Notes under the pieces: model-generated
Database searches by the model: none
Told to the model about the DNA's origin: nothing
What the model saw: only the letters and a program-made list of their open reading frames with translations
Made by a program: the position numbers and the translations under genes
Origin: Ectothiorhodospiraceae bacterium
GTDB lineage: Bacteria > Pseudomonadota > Gammaproteobacteria > HK1
Assembly (NCBI GenBank): GCA_024234875.1
Contig: JACKNM010000014.1
Span: forward strand, 62,001 to 126,000
Reading direction: 5' to 3'
Length of the DNA stretch: 64,000 nucleotides
Shown: positions 9,374 through 18,666 of the stretch, one piece after another
Position numbering within the stretch: position 1 is the first letter of the stretch
Layout of the letters: each line of letters begins with the position of its first letter

Positions 9374-10579
9374 ATGTCGATGCGGGGCGAGCAGCCGAAT
9401 CCTGTCAGTCCCCGGCTCCGGGCCGAGCGCCCGGACCTCGCGCCCTACGCTGCCCGCGAGAGCACGAGCCGGGGACGGGTTCACGACGAGCCGGGGTCGC
9501 GCTTTCGAGGCGCGTTCCAGCGCGACCGCGACCGCATCGTCCACAGCGCCGCGTTCCGCCGCCTCGAGTACAAGACCCAGGTCTTCGTGAACCACGAAGG
9601 CGACATGTTCCGCACTCGCCTCACCCATTCGATCGAGGTGGCCCAGATCGCGCGAACGCTCGCGCGCGTGCTGGGACTGAACGAGGACCTCGTCGAGTCG
9701 ATCGCGCTCGCTCACGATCTCGGCCACACCCCGTTCGGACACGCCGGCCAGGAGGCGCTCGACGCCTGCATGCGCGAGCATGGCGGCTTCGAGCACAACC
9801 TGCAGTCACTGCGGATCGTCGACGTCCTGGAGGAGCGCTATCCGCGCTTTCCCGGTCTGAATCTCACGTTCGAGACCCGTGAGGGAATCCTCAAGCACTG
9901 CGACGTGCGGCTCGCGCCGACGCTCGGCGATCTCGGGAGGCGTTTCCTCGAGGGAACGCAGCCGAGTCTGGAGGCACAGCTCACCAACCTCGCCGACGAG
10001 ATCGCATACAACAGCCACGACGTGGACGACGGCCTGCGATCGGGTCTGCTGACCATCGACGACCTGATGGAGGTCGAGCTGTTTCGCGAGCCGTTCCAGG
10101 CCGCGCGATCGGAATGGCCCGAGCTCCCGGAGCGGCGCCTGATCCACGAGGTGGTGCGCCGAATGATCGACTTGCAGGCCACGGACCTGGTCGAGGCGAC
10201 CGCGCGCAATCTGGAGAGCGCCCACCCGGCCACCCTCGACACGGTGCGCGCGAGCACCGAGCCGCTGGTGCGACCGACCGAGGCGGGACGCGCTCGCCAG
10301 GGGGAGCTCAAGCGCTTCCTGCGCCAGCGCCTGTACCGCCACCACCGCGTCCACCGCATGACCTCCAAGGCAGCGCGGGTGATCCGGGAGCTGTTCCAGG
10401 CCTTCGTCGGCGATCCCCGGCTACTACCCGACGAGGCCAGGTCTCGCGTGCGCGCACTGGAGGCCCGCGACGGCGCGAGTGGTCGTGCCCGCGCGGTGGC
10501 CGATTACATCGCCGGGATGACCGACCGTTACGCAATCGCCGAGCACGCTCGCGTCTTCGATCCGGTGGCCCTGAGTTGA
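9374..10579 (+). CDS. dgt: Deoxyguanosinetriphosphate triphosphohydrolase-like protein (dNTPase, HD domain)
   Basis: Hydrolyses dNTPs to deoxynucleoside and triphosphate, helping to balance or clear dNTP pools. The HD metal site is seen in RLTHSIEVAQIAR and AHDLGHTPFGHAGQ, preceded by the family hallmark RRLEYKTQVF. 401 residues from the ATG at 9374; a second ATG at 9380 is equally possible, and an upstream one at 9344 lies inside aroB. It sits between aroB and the SPOR-domain gene. Substrate preference cannot be read from sequence. Confidence 0.9.
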   Translation: MSMRGEQPNPVSPRLRAERPDLAPYAARESTSRGRVHDEPGSRFRGAFQRDRDRIVHSAAFRRLEYKTQVFVNHEGDMFRTRLTHSIEVAQIARTLARVLGLNEDLVESIALAHDLGHTPFGHAGQEALDACMREHGGFEHNLQSLRIVDVLEERYPRFPGLNLTFETREGILKHCDVRLAPTLGDLGRRFLEGTQPSLEAQLTNLADEIAYNSHDVDDGLRSGLLTIDDLMEVELFREPFQAARSEWPELPERRLIHEVVRRMIDLQATDLVEATARNLESAHPATLDTVRASTEPLVRPTEAGRARQGELKRFLRQRLYRHHRVHRMTSKAARVIRELFQAFVGDPRLLPDEARSRVRALEARDGASGRARAVADYIAGMTDRYAIAEHARVFDPVALS

Positions 10580-10647
10580 GCCGCCACACGCCGACCGTAG
10601 CCGACCGTCCGGGCCGCGGCGCGGGCCCCGGCTGAGCGGGCGCGACG

Positions 10648-12348
10648 ATGAGCAGGATCGCCGGCTGGGAGCGCGCGGGCCTCGAGCGCGACCCGTTCCC
10701 CACCACCACCGACGGCCTGCGGGTGCCCATCGACGGCATCGACCGCGAGCTCGATCTGCTCCATCACCTGGTCCAGTTCGGCGAGCAGGTGATGGTGGTG
10801 ACCGGCCCTGCCGGTGCCGGCAAGACCGCGTTCGTCGAGGCCCTGCTCGAGGGTGCGACCGACCACTGGCGGGTCTGTCGCCTCGACGGCAAGGCGCTCG
10901 ACGATCCGGATCTCGTCGCGCAACGCATCGCGGAGGGCTTCGAGCTACCGGGGCTGCGCGCGGCCGACGCCGAGCCACTGCGCCTGCTCGAGGACGGCCT
11001 GGCCGATCTGCGCGGCGGTGGCCTGGTCGCCCTGCTCGTCGTCGACGATGCCGACCAGGCGGAGGAGCTCACCCGCCGGCGCCTGATCGGGCTCGAGCGC
11101 CGGCTACGCTCGCGCGGCCTGCGAGTGGTGCTGACCGCGACCCGCGATGCCCGCGGCCGACCGGCCGGGCTCGACGAGCTGCCGCCCGAGCGCACCCATG
11201 TGGTCGACCTCCGCCCGCTGACCGAGGAGGAGACCGACCGCTACCTGCGCGCCCGGCTCGAGCACGCGGGGCTGAGGGGTGACAGCCCGCTCACCCCGGG
11301 CGTGGTGCGCTCACTGCATCGAGCGGCCGACGGCCGGCCGGGCGCGCTGCACACGCTGGCTGCCCGCGTGCTCGACAACCTCCCGCACCAGCCGCCGCCC
11401 CGCACCGCCGCGCCGACTCGCCTGCGCATGCCGACCATCGCCCTCGGCCCGCGGGGTAGCCGCGCGCTGACGGTTGCCCTGGCGGTGGCGGTCGCGGCGC
11501 TCGGTGCCTGGCTGGTTCGACCATCCCCGGAACCCGAGGCGCCCGCCGAGCCACCCCTCGCGCCGCCGACGGTGGCGACAGCCCCGTCCCCCACCGAGCC
11601 GGCCCGAGTCGAGCCCGCCGCGCCGAGCGCTTCCGCTGCCGCCGAGGCGACCAGCACCGGACAGGCGCCAGCGATGGCGACGACCCCGAGCGAGCCGCCA
11701 CCCCAGCCGGTGGTGGCGGAGGTGGTCGAGGCGGCAAGGCCCGAGCCGCCGCCGGCGGAGCCCGCGGCCGAGGTCGGCCCGACGGAACGAGCGTCCGAGG
11801 CCGAGCCGGCACCTCCGACCGGCACACCCGAGCGACCGGCGACCGCGGAGGCGACCGCCACCGAGCCTCCGTCGCCGCCGGGCGCGATCGCGCCTCCGGC
11901 CCGGCTCGCGGCGCTGGTGCCGGCGCCCACCCTGGCAGCGCTCTCGACCAGCCCCAAGGCCGCCGGCGAGCCTCCCGCCGTGCGATCACCGCCGCCGGCG
12001 CCACGGCCGGCCACCACCGCCCGCGCCACCCCGTCGAAGGGACCACGCTGGCGCGACGTGACCTGGCTCGCGAGCCGCCCTGCCGGCGCCTACACCCTGC
12101 AGATCATGGGGAGCGAGGACGCGAGCGCGGCGCGGAGGTTCCTCGCCTCGAATCCGATCGACGGCGATGTGGTGTGGGTCGAGACGGTGCGCGAGGGCCG
12201 GCCCTGGTTCGTGCTCGTCCACGGGCTGTACCGCAGCGCCGATCAGGCACGTGAGGCGGCCCGTCGCCTCCCGGCCGCGGTTCGAGCCAGCGGGCCGTGG
12301 CCGCGATCGGTGGCCGAGGTGGTGCGCGGGGCAGCGCCACCACGGTGA
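10648..12348 (+). CDS. DamX-like AAA/SPOR-domain cell division protein
   Basis: 566 residues in three parts. An N-terminal ExeA-like AAA ATPase domain has Walker A GPAGAGKT at 53-60 and a Walker B-like LLVVDDAD. A single membrane helix lies at about 271-290. A long proline/alanine/glutamate-rich periplasmic linker (about 290-465) leads to a C-terminal SPOR domain starting near 479 (AYTLQIMGSED). SPOR domains bind glycan strands stripped of stem peptides at the septum, so it probably acts in division. Position downstream of aroKB matches damX, although E. coli DamX lacks a functional AAA domain. Known in this combined form in other Gammaproteobacteria. Confidence 0.85.
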   Translation: MSRIAGWERAGLERDPFPTTTDGLRVPIDGIDRELDLLHHLVQFGEQVMVVTGPAGAGKTAFVEALLEGATDHWRVCRLDGKALDDPDLVAQRIAEGFELPGLRAADAEPLRLLEDGLADLRGGGLVALLVVDDADQAEELTRRRLIGLERRLRSRGLRVVLTATRDARGRPAGLDELPPERTHVVDLRPLTEEETDRYLRARLEHAGLRGDSPLTPGVVRSLHRAADGRPGALHTLAARVLDNLPHQPPPRTAAPTRLRMPTIALGPRGSRALTVALAVAVAALGAWLVRPSPEPEAPAEPPLAPPTVATAPSPTEPARVEPAAPSASAAAEATSTGQAPAMATTPSEPPPQPVVAEVVEAARPEPPPAEPAAEVGPTERASEAEPAPPTGTPERPATAEATATEPPSPPGAIAPPARLAALVPAPTLAALSTSPKAAGEPPAVRSPPPAPRPATTARATPSKGPRWRDVTWLASRPAGAYTLQIMGSEDASAARRFLASNPIDGDVVWVETVREGRPWFVLVHGLYRSADQAREAARRLPAAVRASGPWPRSVAEVVRGAAPPR

Positions 12349-12374
12349 CAGCGGCCGCCACGCGGCGCTATACT
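12345..12374 (+). promoter_or_regulatory. Candidate sigma-70 promoter of gltBD
   Basis: GTGACA (12345-12350, 5 of 6 consensus) and TATACT (12369-12374, 5 of 6) are spaced by 18 bases. The -35 overlaps the stop codon of the SPOR gene. Transcription would begin near 12382, giving gltB a leader of roughly 360 bases. Confidence 0.6.
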
Positions 12375-12739
12375 GCCAGTCCTTTTGCCCGCGCCTCGAT
12401 GAGGGGATCCTCGTCCGCGGCGCGCCCGTGCGGCGCCTCCTGCACCACGCCGGTGGCCTCCTCGCTCGAGAGGGGCGCTCGGGGCTGCGCGAAAGGAAGG
12501 TCGGGGCTGGTTGGCCCGACTGGCGTCGACGCCGGCCGGTCTCGAGTCGCGGGTAGCGCACCGCGGCCGTCGAGCCGGTCCGCACCGACGCCGGTCGCTG
12601 CCAGGCGCCGCCCTTGCCGAGCGCGCCGGCAGTCGCGAACGATCGGATCGCGAGCTGGCGCGTGCTCGTCTTCCGGCCCCGCCGTCGACCACCGATCGGT
12701 TCTCGCGGGGATGTCGACATCAACTCGGGGGGTGCAACG
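12349..12739 (+). other. Long untranslated leader ahead of gltB
   Basis: 391 bases between the SPOR gene and the ATG I chose for gltB. Apart from the promoter at its left edge I see no supported small gene, terminator with a T-tract, or riboswitch core that I recognise. An in-frame upstream extension of gltB exists but has no homology-like N-terminus. Confidence 0.5.
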
Positions 12740-15700
12740 ATGAGCCAGAGAAAGAGCCGCCTCGAAGGCCTCTACTCACCGTCGTTCGAGCACGATAGCT
12801 GTGGCTGGGGACTGATCGCCAACATGGACGACCAGCCGAGCCACTGGCTGGTGCGCACCGCGGTCGAGGCGCTCGCTCGCCTCTCGCACCGCGGTGCGGT
12901 CGCGGCCGACGGCAAGACCGGGGACGGTTGCGGCATCCTCCTGAAGAAGCCCGAGTCGTTCTTCGCCGCGGTTGCCGCCGAGCTCGGGATCGCGCTCGCC
13001 GAGCGCTACGCGGTGGGGATGGTCTTCCTGCCGCCGGCGCCGGAAGCAGCAGCGGCGGCGCGCCTGGATCTGGAATCGGCCCTCGCCGGCGAGGGGCTCG
13101 CGCCCGCGGGCTGGCGCGAGGTGCCGACCGATCCGTCGGCTTGCGGCGCCACCGCGCTCGAGACACTGCCCCGCATCGAGCAGATCTTCGTCAACGCGGC
13201 GAGTGAGATGGACGCGGAGACGTTCGAGCGTCGTCTGTTCGTCGCTCGTCGTCGCGCCGAGATGCGCAACGCCCGCCGAGACGGCTACTTCTACATCCCG
13301 AGCCTGTCGTCGCGCGTCATCTGCTACAAGGGCATGGTGATGGCGCGCAACCTTCCGGTCTTCTACCCGGACCTCGAGCGCGAGGATCTGAGCGCGTCGC
13401 TCTGCATCTTCCACCAGCGTTTCTCGACCAACACCTGGCCCGAGTGGCGGCTCGCGCAGCCGTTTCGCTTCCTTGCCCACAACGGCGAGATCAACACCAT
13501 CCAGGGCAACCGCAGCTGGGCGCGCGCACGCAGCGCCAAGCTCAAGACCTCGCTCATCCCCGAGCTCGACGAGCTACGCCCGATCGTGTCCACCGACGGC
13601 TCCGACTCCGAGAGCCTCGACAACATGCTCGAGGTGCTGGTCGAGGGCGGCATGGACATCTTCCGGGCGATGCGTGTGCTGGTGCCGCCCGCGTGGCAGA
13701 ACGTCGACACCATGGACGCCGATCTGAAGGCGTTCTACGAGTATCACCGCCAACACATGGAGCCATGGGACGGCCCGGCCGGGATCGTCCTCACCGACGG
13801 GCGCTACGCCGCCTGCGTGATGGACCGCAACGGCCTGCGACCGGCACGCTGGGTGCTCACGCGCGACCGCCACATCACGCTGGCCTCGGAGGTCGGGGTG
13901 TGGGACTACGAGCCGGCGGACGTCGAGCGCAAGGGACGCCTGAAGCCGGGTGAGATGCTCGCCGCCGACACCGCGACCGGCGAGCTGCTGCTGCCGAGCG
14001 ACATCGATACTCGGCTCAAGCGCCGCCACCCGTACCGACGCTGGCTACGCGCCCGCAAGCGGATGTTGAAGTCGACGCTCGAAGGCGAGCCGTTGACCAG
14101 CCAGCCGCTCGCGCGCGAGAGCCTTCGCCAGCACGAGAAGATGTTCCTGGTCACCTTCGAGGAACGCGACCAGGTGTTGCGCCCGCTCGCCGAGGGTGCG
14201 CAGGAAGCGGTCGGCTCGATGGGCGACGACACGCCGATGCCGGTGCTCTCGCGCAACGTGCGTTCGCTCTATGACACGTTTCGCCAGCAGTTCGCGCAGG
14301 TCACCAACCCGCCGATCGATCCGCTGCGCGAGCAGATCGTGATGTCGCTCGAGACGTCGTTCGCCGGCGAGAGCAATCCGTTCGAGGAGCGCGAGGTCAG
14401 CGTCACGCGCCTGGTGTCGAACTCACCGGTTCTATCCGAAGGCAAGTTCCGCACCTTGCTCGCGCTCGACGAGCCGGCGTTCCGTCATCGCTCGATCGAC
14501 CTCAACTACCCGGAAGGGGTCGACTTGCGCAGCGCGCTCGAGGACATCTGCGATCGAGCGGTGCAGGCGGTGCGCGACGGGAAGCTGCTGGTGGTGCTCT
14601 CGGACCGCGGCATCGAGCGCGGCTTGCTACCGGTTCACGCCCTGCTCGCCACCGGCGCGGTCCATCACCGACTGATCGCGGAGGGACTGCGCTGCGACGC
14701 CAACATCGTGGTCGAGACCGCCACCGCGCGCGATCCGCATCACTTCGCGGTGCTGATCGGCTACGGGGCGACCGCTGTCTATCCCTACCTCGCGTACGAG
14801 GTGCTCGACGACCTCATCCGTCGCGGCGAGATCGGCGGTAGCCCGGCCCAGGTCGGCAAGAACTTCCGGCGGGGCATCCGCAAGGGCCTGCTCAAGATCA
14901 CCTCGAAGATGGGGATCTCGACGATCACCAGCTATCGCGGTGCGCAGCTGTTCGAGATCGTCGGCCTCCACCGCGACGTGGTCGCGCTCTGCTTCGAGGG
15001 CACCACCAGCCGCATCCAGGGCATGAACTTCGAGGACCTGGACCACGATCGCCAGCGACTCGCGTGGGAGGCGTGGAACGTGCGCCGCCCGCTGCATCAG
15101 GGCGGGCTGCTGAAGTACGTGCACGGCGGGGAGTACCACGCCTTCAATCCGGACGTCGTGCAGGCGCTGCAGAGCGCGGTGAGCAGTGGCGACTACGACC
15201 AGTACCGGACGTTCGCGCGCCTCGTCGACGAGCGACCGGTGGCGACGCTACGCGACCTGCTGGTCCTCGCCGACGACCGCACCGCCATCTCGGTCGACGA
15301 GGTCGAGCCGATCGAGGCGATCCTGCCTCGCTTCGACAGCGCCGGGATGTCACTCGGCGCGCTGTCGCCCGAGGCGCACGAGGCGCTGGCGATGGCGATG
15401 AACCGGCTCGGCGGGCGCTCGAACTCCGGCGAGGGCGGAGAGGACCCGAGTCGCTACGGGACCGACCGCATGTCGAAGATCAAGCAGGTCGCCTCCGGTC
15501 GATTCGGGGTGACGCCGGCGTACCTGGTCAACGCCGAGGTGCTGCAGATCAAGATCGCCCAGGGCGCGAAGCCCGGCGAGGGCGGCCAGCTGCCCGGACA
15601 CAAGGTCAACGAGATGATCGCGCGGCTGCGCTACTCGCGCCCGGGTGTCGCCCTCATCTCGCCACCGCCGCACCACGACATCTACTCGATCGAGGATCTG

Positions 15701-17209
15701 GCACAGCTCATCTTCGATCTGAAGCAGGTGAATCCGCGGGCGTTGGTCTCGGTGAAGCTGGTGGCCGAAGCCGGTGTCGGCACCGTCGCCGCGGGTGTTG
15801 CCAAGTGCTACGCGGATCTCATCACCATCGCCGGCTATGACGGTGGCACCGGCGCGAGCCCGCTGACATCGGTGAAGTACGCGGGAAGCCCCTGGGAGCT
15901 CGGGCTGACCGAGACCCACCAGGTGCTACGCGCGAACGACCTGCGCGACAAGGTGCGCCTGCAGACCGACGGTGGGCTCAAGACCGGGCTCGACGTGATC
16001 AAGGCAGCCATCCTCGGTGCCGAGTCGTTCGGCTTCGGCACCGCGCCGATGGTGGCGATGGGCTGCAAGTACCTGCGCATCTGCCATCTCAACAACTGCG
16101 CCACCGGCGTCGCGACGCAGAACAACGTGCTGCGCATGCGTCACTTCAAGCCGAACGCGGTGGAGAAGGTCGTCAACTACTTCCACTTCGTGGCGCAGGA
16201 CGTGCGCGAGTGGCTGGCTCGCCTCGGCGTGCGTTCACTCACCGATCTGATCGGCCGCACCGATCTACTCTCGGTGCGCGCAGCCGACACGCCCCGCCAG
16301 GCGCGGCTCGATCTCTCGCCGCTCCTCGACGACTACGGCGTCTCGCCGGACAAGCCACAGTTCTGCACCGAGCCGCGCAACCGTCCGTTCGACGAGGGCA
16401 AGCTCGCCGAGCAGATGGTCGCCGACGCGCTACCCGCGATCGAGAGCGCGTCCGGGATCGAGCTCGCCTACACACTCCGCAACTCCGACCGCTCGATCGG
16501 CGCGCGCCTCTCCGGCGAGATCGCCCGCCGGCACGGTGACACCGGGATGAGCGACGCGCCGGTGACGCTGCGCCTCACCGGCACTGCGGGTCAGAGCTTC
16601 GGCGTGTGGAACGCCGGCGGCCTCCACCTCCACCTCGAGGGCGACGCGAACGACTACGTCGGCAAGGGTATGGCCGGCGGCAAGATCGTGCTGCGCCCGC
16701 CGCGTGACAGCCGGTTCAAGAGTCACGAGAACGTGATCATGGGCAACACCTGCCTGTACGGCGCGACCGGTGGCAAGCTGTTCGCCGCCGGGCTGGCCGG
16801 CGAGCGCTTTGCGGTGCGCAACTCCGGCGCCATCGCGGTGGTCGAGGGCGTGGGCGATCACGGTTGCGAGTACATGACCGGCGGCGCGGTCGCGGTGCTC
16901 GGTGCGACCGGGGTCAACTTCGGCGCCGGCATGACCGGCGGCTTCGCTTTCGTGCTCGATCTGGAACGCAACTTCTACGACCTCTACAACCACGAGCTGA
17001 TCGACATCCACCGCATCCACACCGAGAACATGGAAGTGCATGCGACCTATCTGCAGGCGCTCATCGAGGAGTTCGTGGCGGAGACCGACAGCGCCTGGGG
17101 CCGGCACATCCTCGACGACTTCGACGACATGCTGCGCAAGTTCTGGTTGGTGAAGCCCAAGGCGTCGGAGCTGGCAAGCCTCATCGACACCCTCCGTCAG
17201 GCAGCCTGA
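12740..17209 (+). CDS. gltB: Glutamate synthase (NADPH) large subunit GltB
   Basis: Transfers the amide of glutamine to 2-oxoglutarate to give two glutamates; works with GltD. 1489 residues. Class II glutaminase domain at the N-terminus, with the nucleophile cysteine exposed after processing at residue 21 (SCGWGLIANM), then the central domain, the FMN-binding synthase domain (SGEGGEDPSRYGTDRMSK) and the 3Fe-4S cysteine cluster near residue 1107 (GCKYLRICHLNNCATGV). A C-terminal GXGXG beta-helix domain ends the protein. Start chosen at 12740, where the ATG follows GGGGGGTG and the catalytic cysteine is placed correctly; a start at 12614 would add an unrelated 42 residues. Confidence 0.97.
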   Translation: MSQRKSRLEGLYSPSFEHDSCGWGLIANMDDQPSHWLVRTAVEALARLSHRGAVAADGKTGDGCGILLKKPESFFAAVAAELGIALAERYAVGMVFLPPAPEAAAAARLDLESALAGEGLAPAGWREVPTDPSACGATALETLPRIEQIFVNAASEMDAETFERRLFVARRRAEMRNARRDGYFYIPSLSSRVICYKGMVMARNLPVFYPDLEREDLSASLCIFHQRFSTNTWPEWRLAQPFRFLAHNGEINTIQGNRSWARARSAKLKTSLIPELDELRPIVSTDGSDSESLDNMLEVLVEGGMDIFRAMRVLVPPAWQNVDTMDADLKAFYEYHRQHMEPWDGPAGIVLTDGRYAACVMDRNGLRPARWVLTRDRHITLASEVGVWDYEPADVERKGRLKPGEMLAADTATGELLLPSDIDTRLKRRHPYRRWLRARKRMLKSTLEGEPLTSQPLARESLRQHEKMFLVTFEERDQVLRPLAEGAQEAVGSMGDDTPMPVLSRNVRSLYDTFRQQFAQVTNPPIDPLREQIVMSLETSFAGESNPFEEREVSVTRLVSNSPVLSEGKFRTLLALDEPAFRHRSIDLNYPEGVDLRSALEDICDRAVQAVRDGKLLVVLSDRGIERGLLPVHALLATGAVHHRLIAEGLRCDANIVVETATARDPHHFAVLIGYGATAVYPYLAYEVLDDLIRRGEIGGSPAQVGKNFRRGIRKGLLKITSKMGISTITSYRGAQLFEIVGLHRDVVALCFEGTTSRIQGMNFEDLDHDRQRLAWEAWNVRRPLHQGGLLKYVHGGEYHAFNPDVVQALQSAVSSGDYDQYRTFARLVDERPVATLRDLLVLADDRTAISVDEVEPIEAILPRFDSAGMSLGALSPEAHEALAMAMNRLGGRSNSGEGGEDPSRYGTDRMSKIKQVASGRFGVTPAYLVNAEVLQIKIAQGAKPGEGGQLPGHKVNEMIARLRYSRPGVALISPPPHHDIYSIEDLAQLIFDLKQVNPRALVSVKLVAEAGVGTVAAGVAKCYADLITIAGYDGGTGASPLTSVKYAGSPWELGLTETHQVLRANDLRDKVRLQTDGGLKTGLDVIKAAILGAESFGFGTAPMVAMGCKYLRICHLNNCATGVATQNNVLRMRHFKPNAVEKVVNYFHFVAQDVREWLARLGVRSLTDLIGRTDLLSVRAADTPRQARLDLSPLLDDYGVSPDKPQFCTEPRNRPFDEGKLAEQMVADALPAIESASGIELAYTLRNSDRSIGARLSGEIARRHGDTGMSDAPVTLRLTGTAGQSFGVWNAGGLHLHLEGDANDYVGKGMAGGKIVLRPPRDSRFKSHENVIMGNTCLYGATGGKLFAAGLAGERFAVRNSGAIAVVEGVGDHGCEYMTGGAVAVLGATGVNFGAGMTGGFAFVLDLERNFYDLYNHELIDIHRIHTENMEVHATYLQALIEEFVAETDSAWGRHILDDFDDMLRKFWLVKPKASELASLIDTLRQAA

Positions 17210-17240
17210 TCGGGCGCACAGAGACAGACCGGGCGAACCA

Positions 17241-18647
17241 ATGTCGAACGTGTTCCAATTCGTCGATGTCCCACGCCAGGATCCGAGAAAGCTCTCGGTC
17301 GAGGTGCGGGTGCGCAATTTCCGGGAGATCTACGGACAGTTCGACGAGCGCGAGGCGTCGAGTCAGTCGGACCGGTGCATTGCTTGCGGCAACCCGTACT
17401 GCGAGTGGAAGTGCCCGGTCCACAACTACATCCCGAACTGGCTGAAGCTGGTCGCAGAGGGCCAGCTCTTCGCCGCCGCCGAGCTCTGCCACCAGACCAA
17501 CTCCCTGCCCGAGATCTGTGGCCGCATCTGCCCGCAGGACCGGCTGTGCGAGGGAGCCTGCACCCTCAACGACGGCTTCGGCGCGGTCACCATCGGCTCG
17601 GTCGAGAAGTACATCACCGACGAGGCGTTGCGTCAGGGCTGGCGCCCCGACCTCTCCCACGTCGTGGCCACCGACAAGCAGGTCGCCATCGTCGGTGCGG
17701 GACCGGCGGGGCTCGCGTGCGCCGACGTGCTGGCGCGTCACGGCGTCAAGGCGATCGTCTTCGATCGCTACGCGGAGGTCGGCGGCCTGCTCACCTTCGG
17801 CATCCCGCCGTTCAAGCTCGAGAAGGACGTGGTTCGCACCCGCCGCGAGGTGCTCGAGGGAATGGGGGTGGAGTTCCGGCTCGAGACCGACGTCGGCCGA
17901 GACGTGCCGTTCCAGAGCCTGCTCGACACCTACGATGCGGTGTTCCTCGGAATGGGTGCCTACACCGAGATGCAGGGCGGATTTCCCGGCGAGGACCAAC
18001 CCGGCGTCGTCCAGGCGCTCCCCTACCTGGTGTCGAACGTCAACCGCCAGCTCGGGCTTGACGACGGCACCGCCGCACACCTCGACATGAACGGCCAGCG
18101 GGTGGTGGTGCTCGGCGGCGGCGACACGGCGATGGACTGTGTGCGCACCGCCGTGCGTCAGGGCGCGGTGAGCGTGACCTGCGCCTATCGCCGCGACCAG
18201 GAGAACATGCCGGGCTCGATGCGCGAGGTGGAGAACGCCAAGGAGGAAGGCGTGCGGTTCCTGTGGAACCGTCAGCCGCTCGAGGTGCTCGGCGGCCGCC
18301 GCGTCGAGGGCGTCAAGGTCATCGGCACCCGGCTCGGCGAGCCGGACGAGCGTGGTCGGCGGCGGCCGGAACCGGAGCCCGGCACCGAGGAGGCGCTGCC
18401 GGCGGACCGGGTCATCATCGCATTCGGCTTTCGGCCGAGCCCGGCGCCCTGGTTCGCCGAGCACGGCATCGAGGTCGACGGCGGTGGGCGCGTGGTCGCG
18501 CCGGAGGGCGGTGCGTACCGGTTCCAGACCTCGAACCCGAAGGTGTTCGCCGGCGGGGACATGGTCCGCGGCTCGGACCTGGTGGTGACCGCGGTTTACG
18601 AGGGTCGCCAGGCGGCGACTGGTATCCTCGACTACCTCGGGCTGTGA
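17241..18647 (+). CDS. gltD: Glutamate synthase (NADPH) small subunit GltD
   Basis: FAD- and NADPH-binding subunit that feeds electrons to GltB through two 4Fe-4S clusters. 468 residues. The N-terminal cysteine motifs (RCIACGNPYCEWKCPVHN, CGRICPQDRLCEGAC) bind the clusters. Two Rossmann folds follow: GAGPAGLACADVLA for FAD and VLGGGDTAMDCVRTA for NADPH. Thirty-one bases after gltB on the same strand, so co-transcribed. Confidence 0.97.
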   Translation: MSNVFQFVDVPRQDPRKLSVEVRVRNFREIYGQFDEREASSQSDRCIACGNPYCEWKCPVHNYIPNWLKLVAEGQLFAAAELCHQTNSLPEICGRICPQDRLCEGACTLNDGFGAVTIGSVEKYITDEALRQGWRPDLSHVVATDKQVAIVGAGPAGLACADVLARHGVKAIVFDRYAEVGGLLTFGIPPFKLEKDVVRTRREVLEGMGVEFRLETDVGRDVPFQSLLDTYDAVFLGMGAYTEMQGGFPGEDQPGVVQALPYLVSNVNRQLGLDDGTAAHLDMNGQRVVVLGGGDTAMDCVRTAVRQGAVSVTCAYRRDQENMPGSMREVENAKEEGVRFLWNRQPLEVLGGRRVEGVKVIGTRLGEPDERGRRRPEPEPGTEEALPADRVIIAFGFRPSPAPWFAEHGIEVDGGGRVVAPEGGAYRFQTSNPKVFAGGDMVRGSDLVVTAVYEGRQAATGILDYLGL

Positions 18648-18666
18648 CAACCGGAGGTCCATCACC

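Noticed and set aside
12614..12739. Possible 42-residue N-terminal extension of GltB
   Set aside because: It would place the catalytic cysteine far from the processed N-terminus and has no similarity to GltB propeptides; the ATG at 12740 has the better ribosome-binding site.
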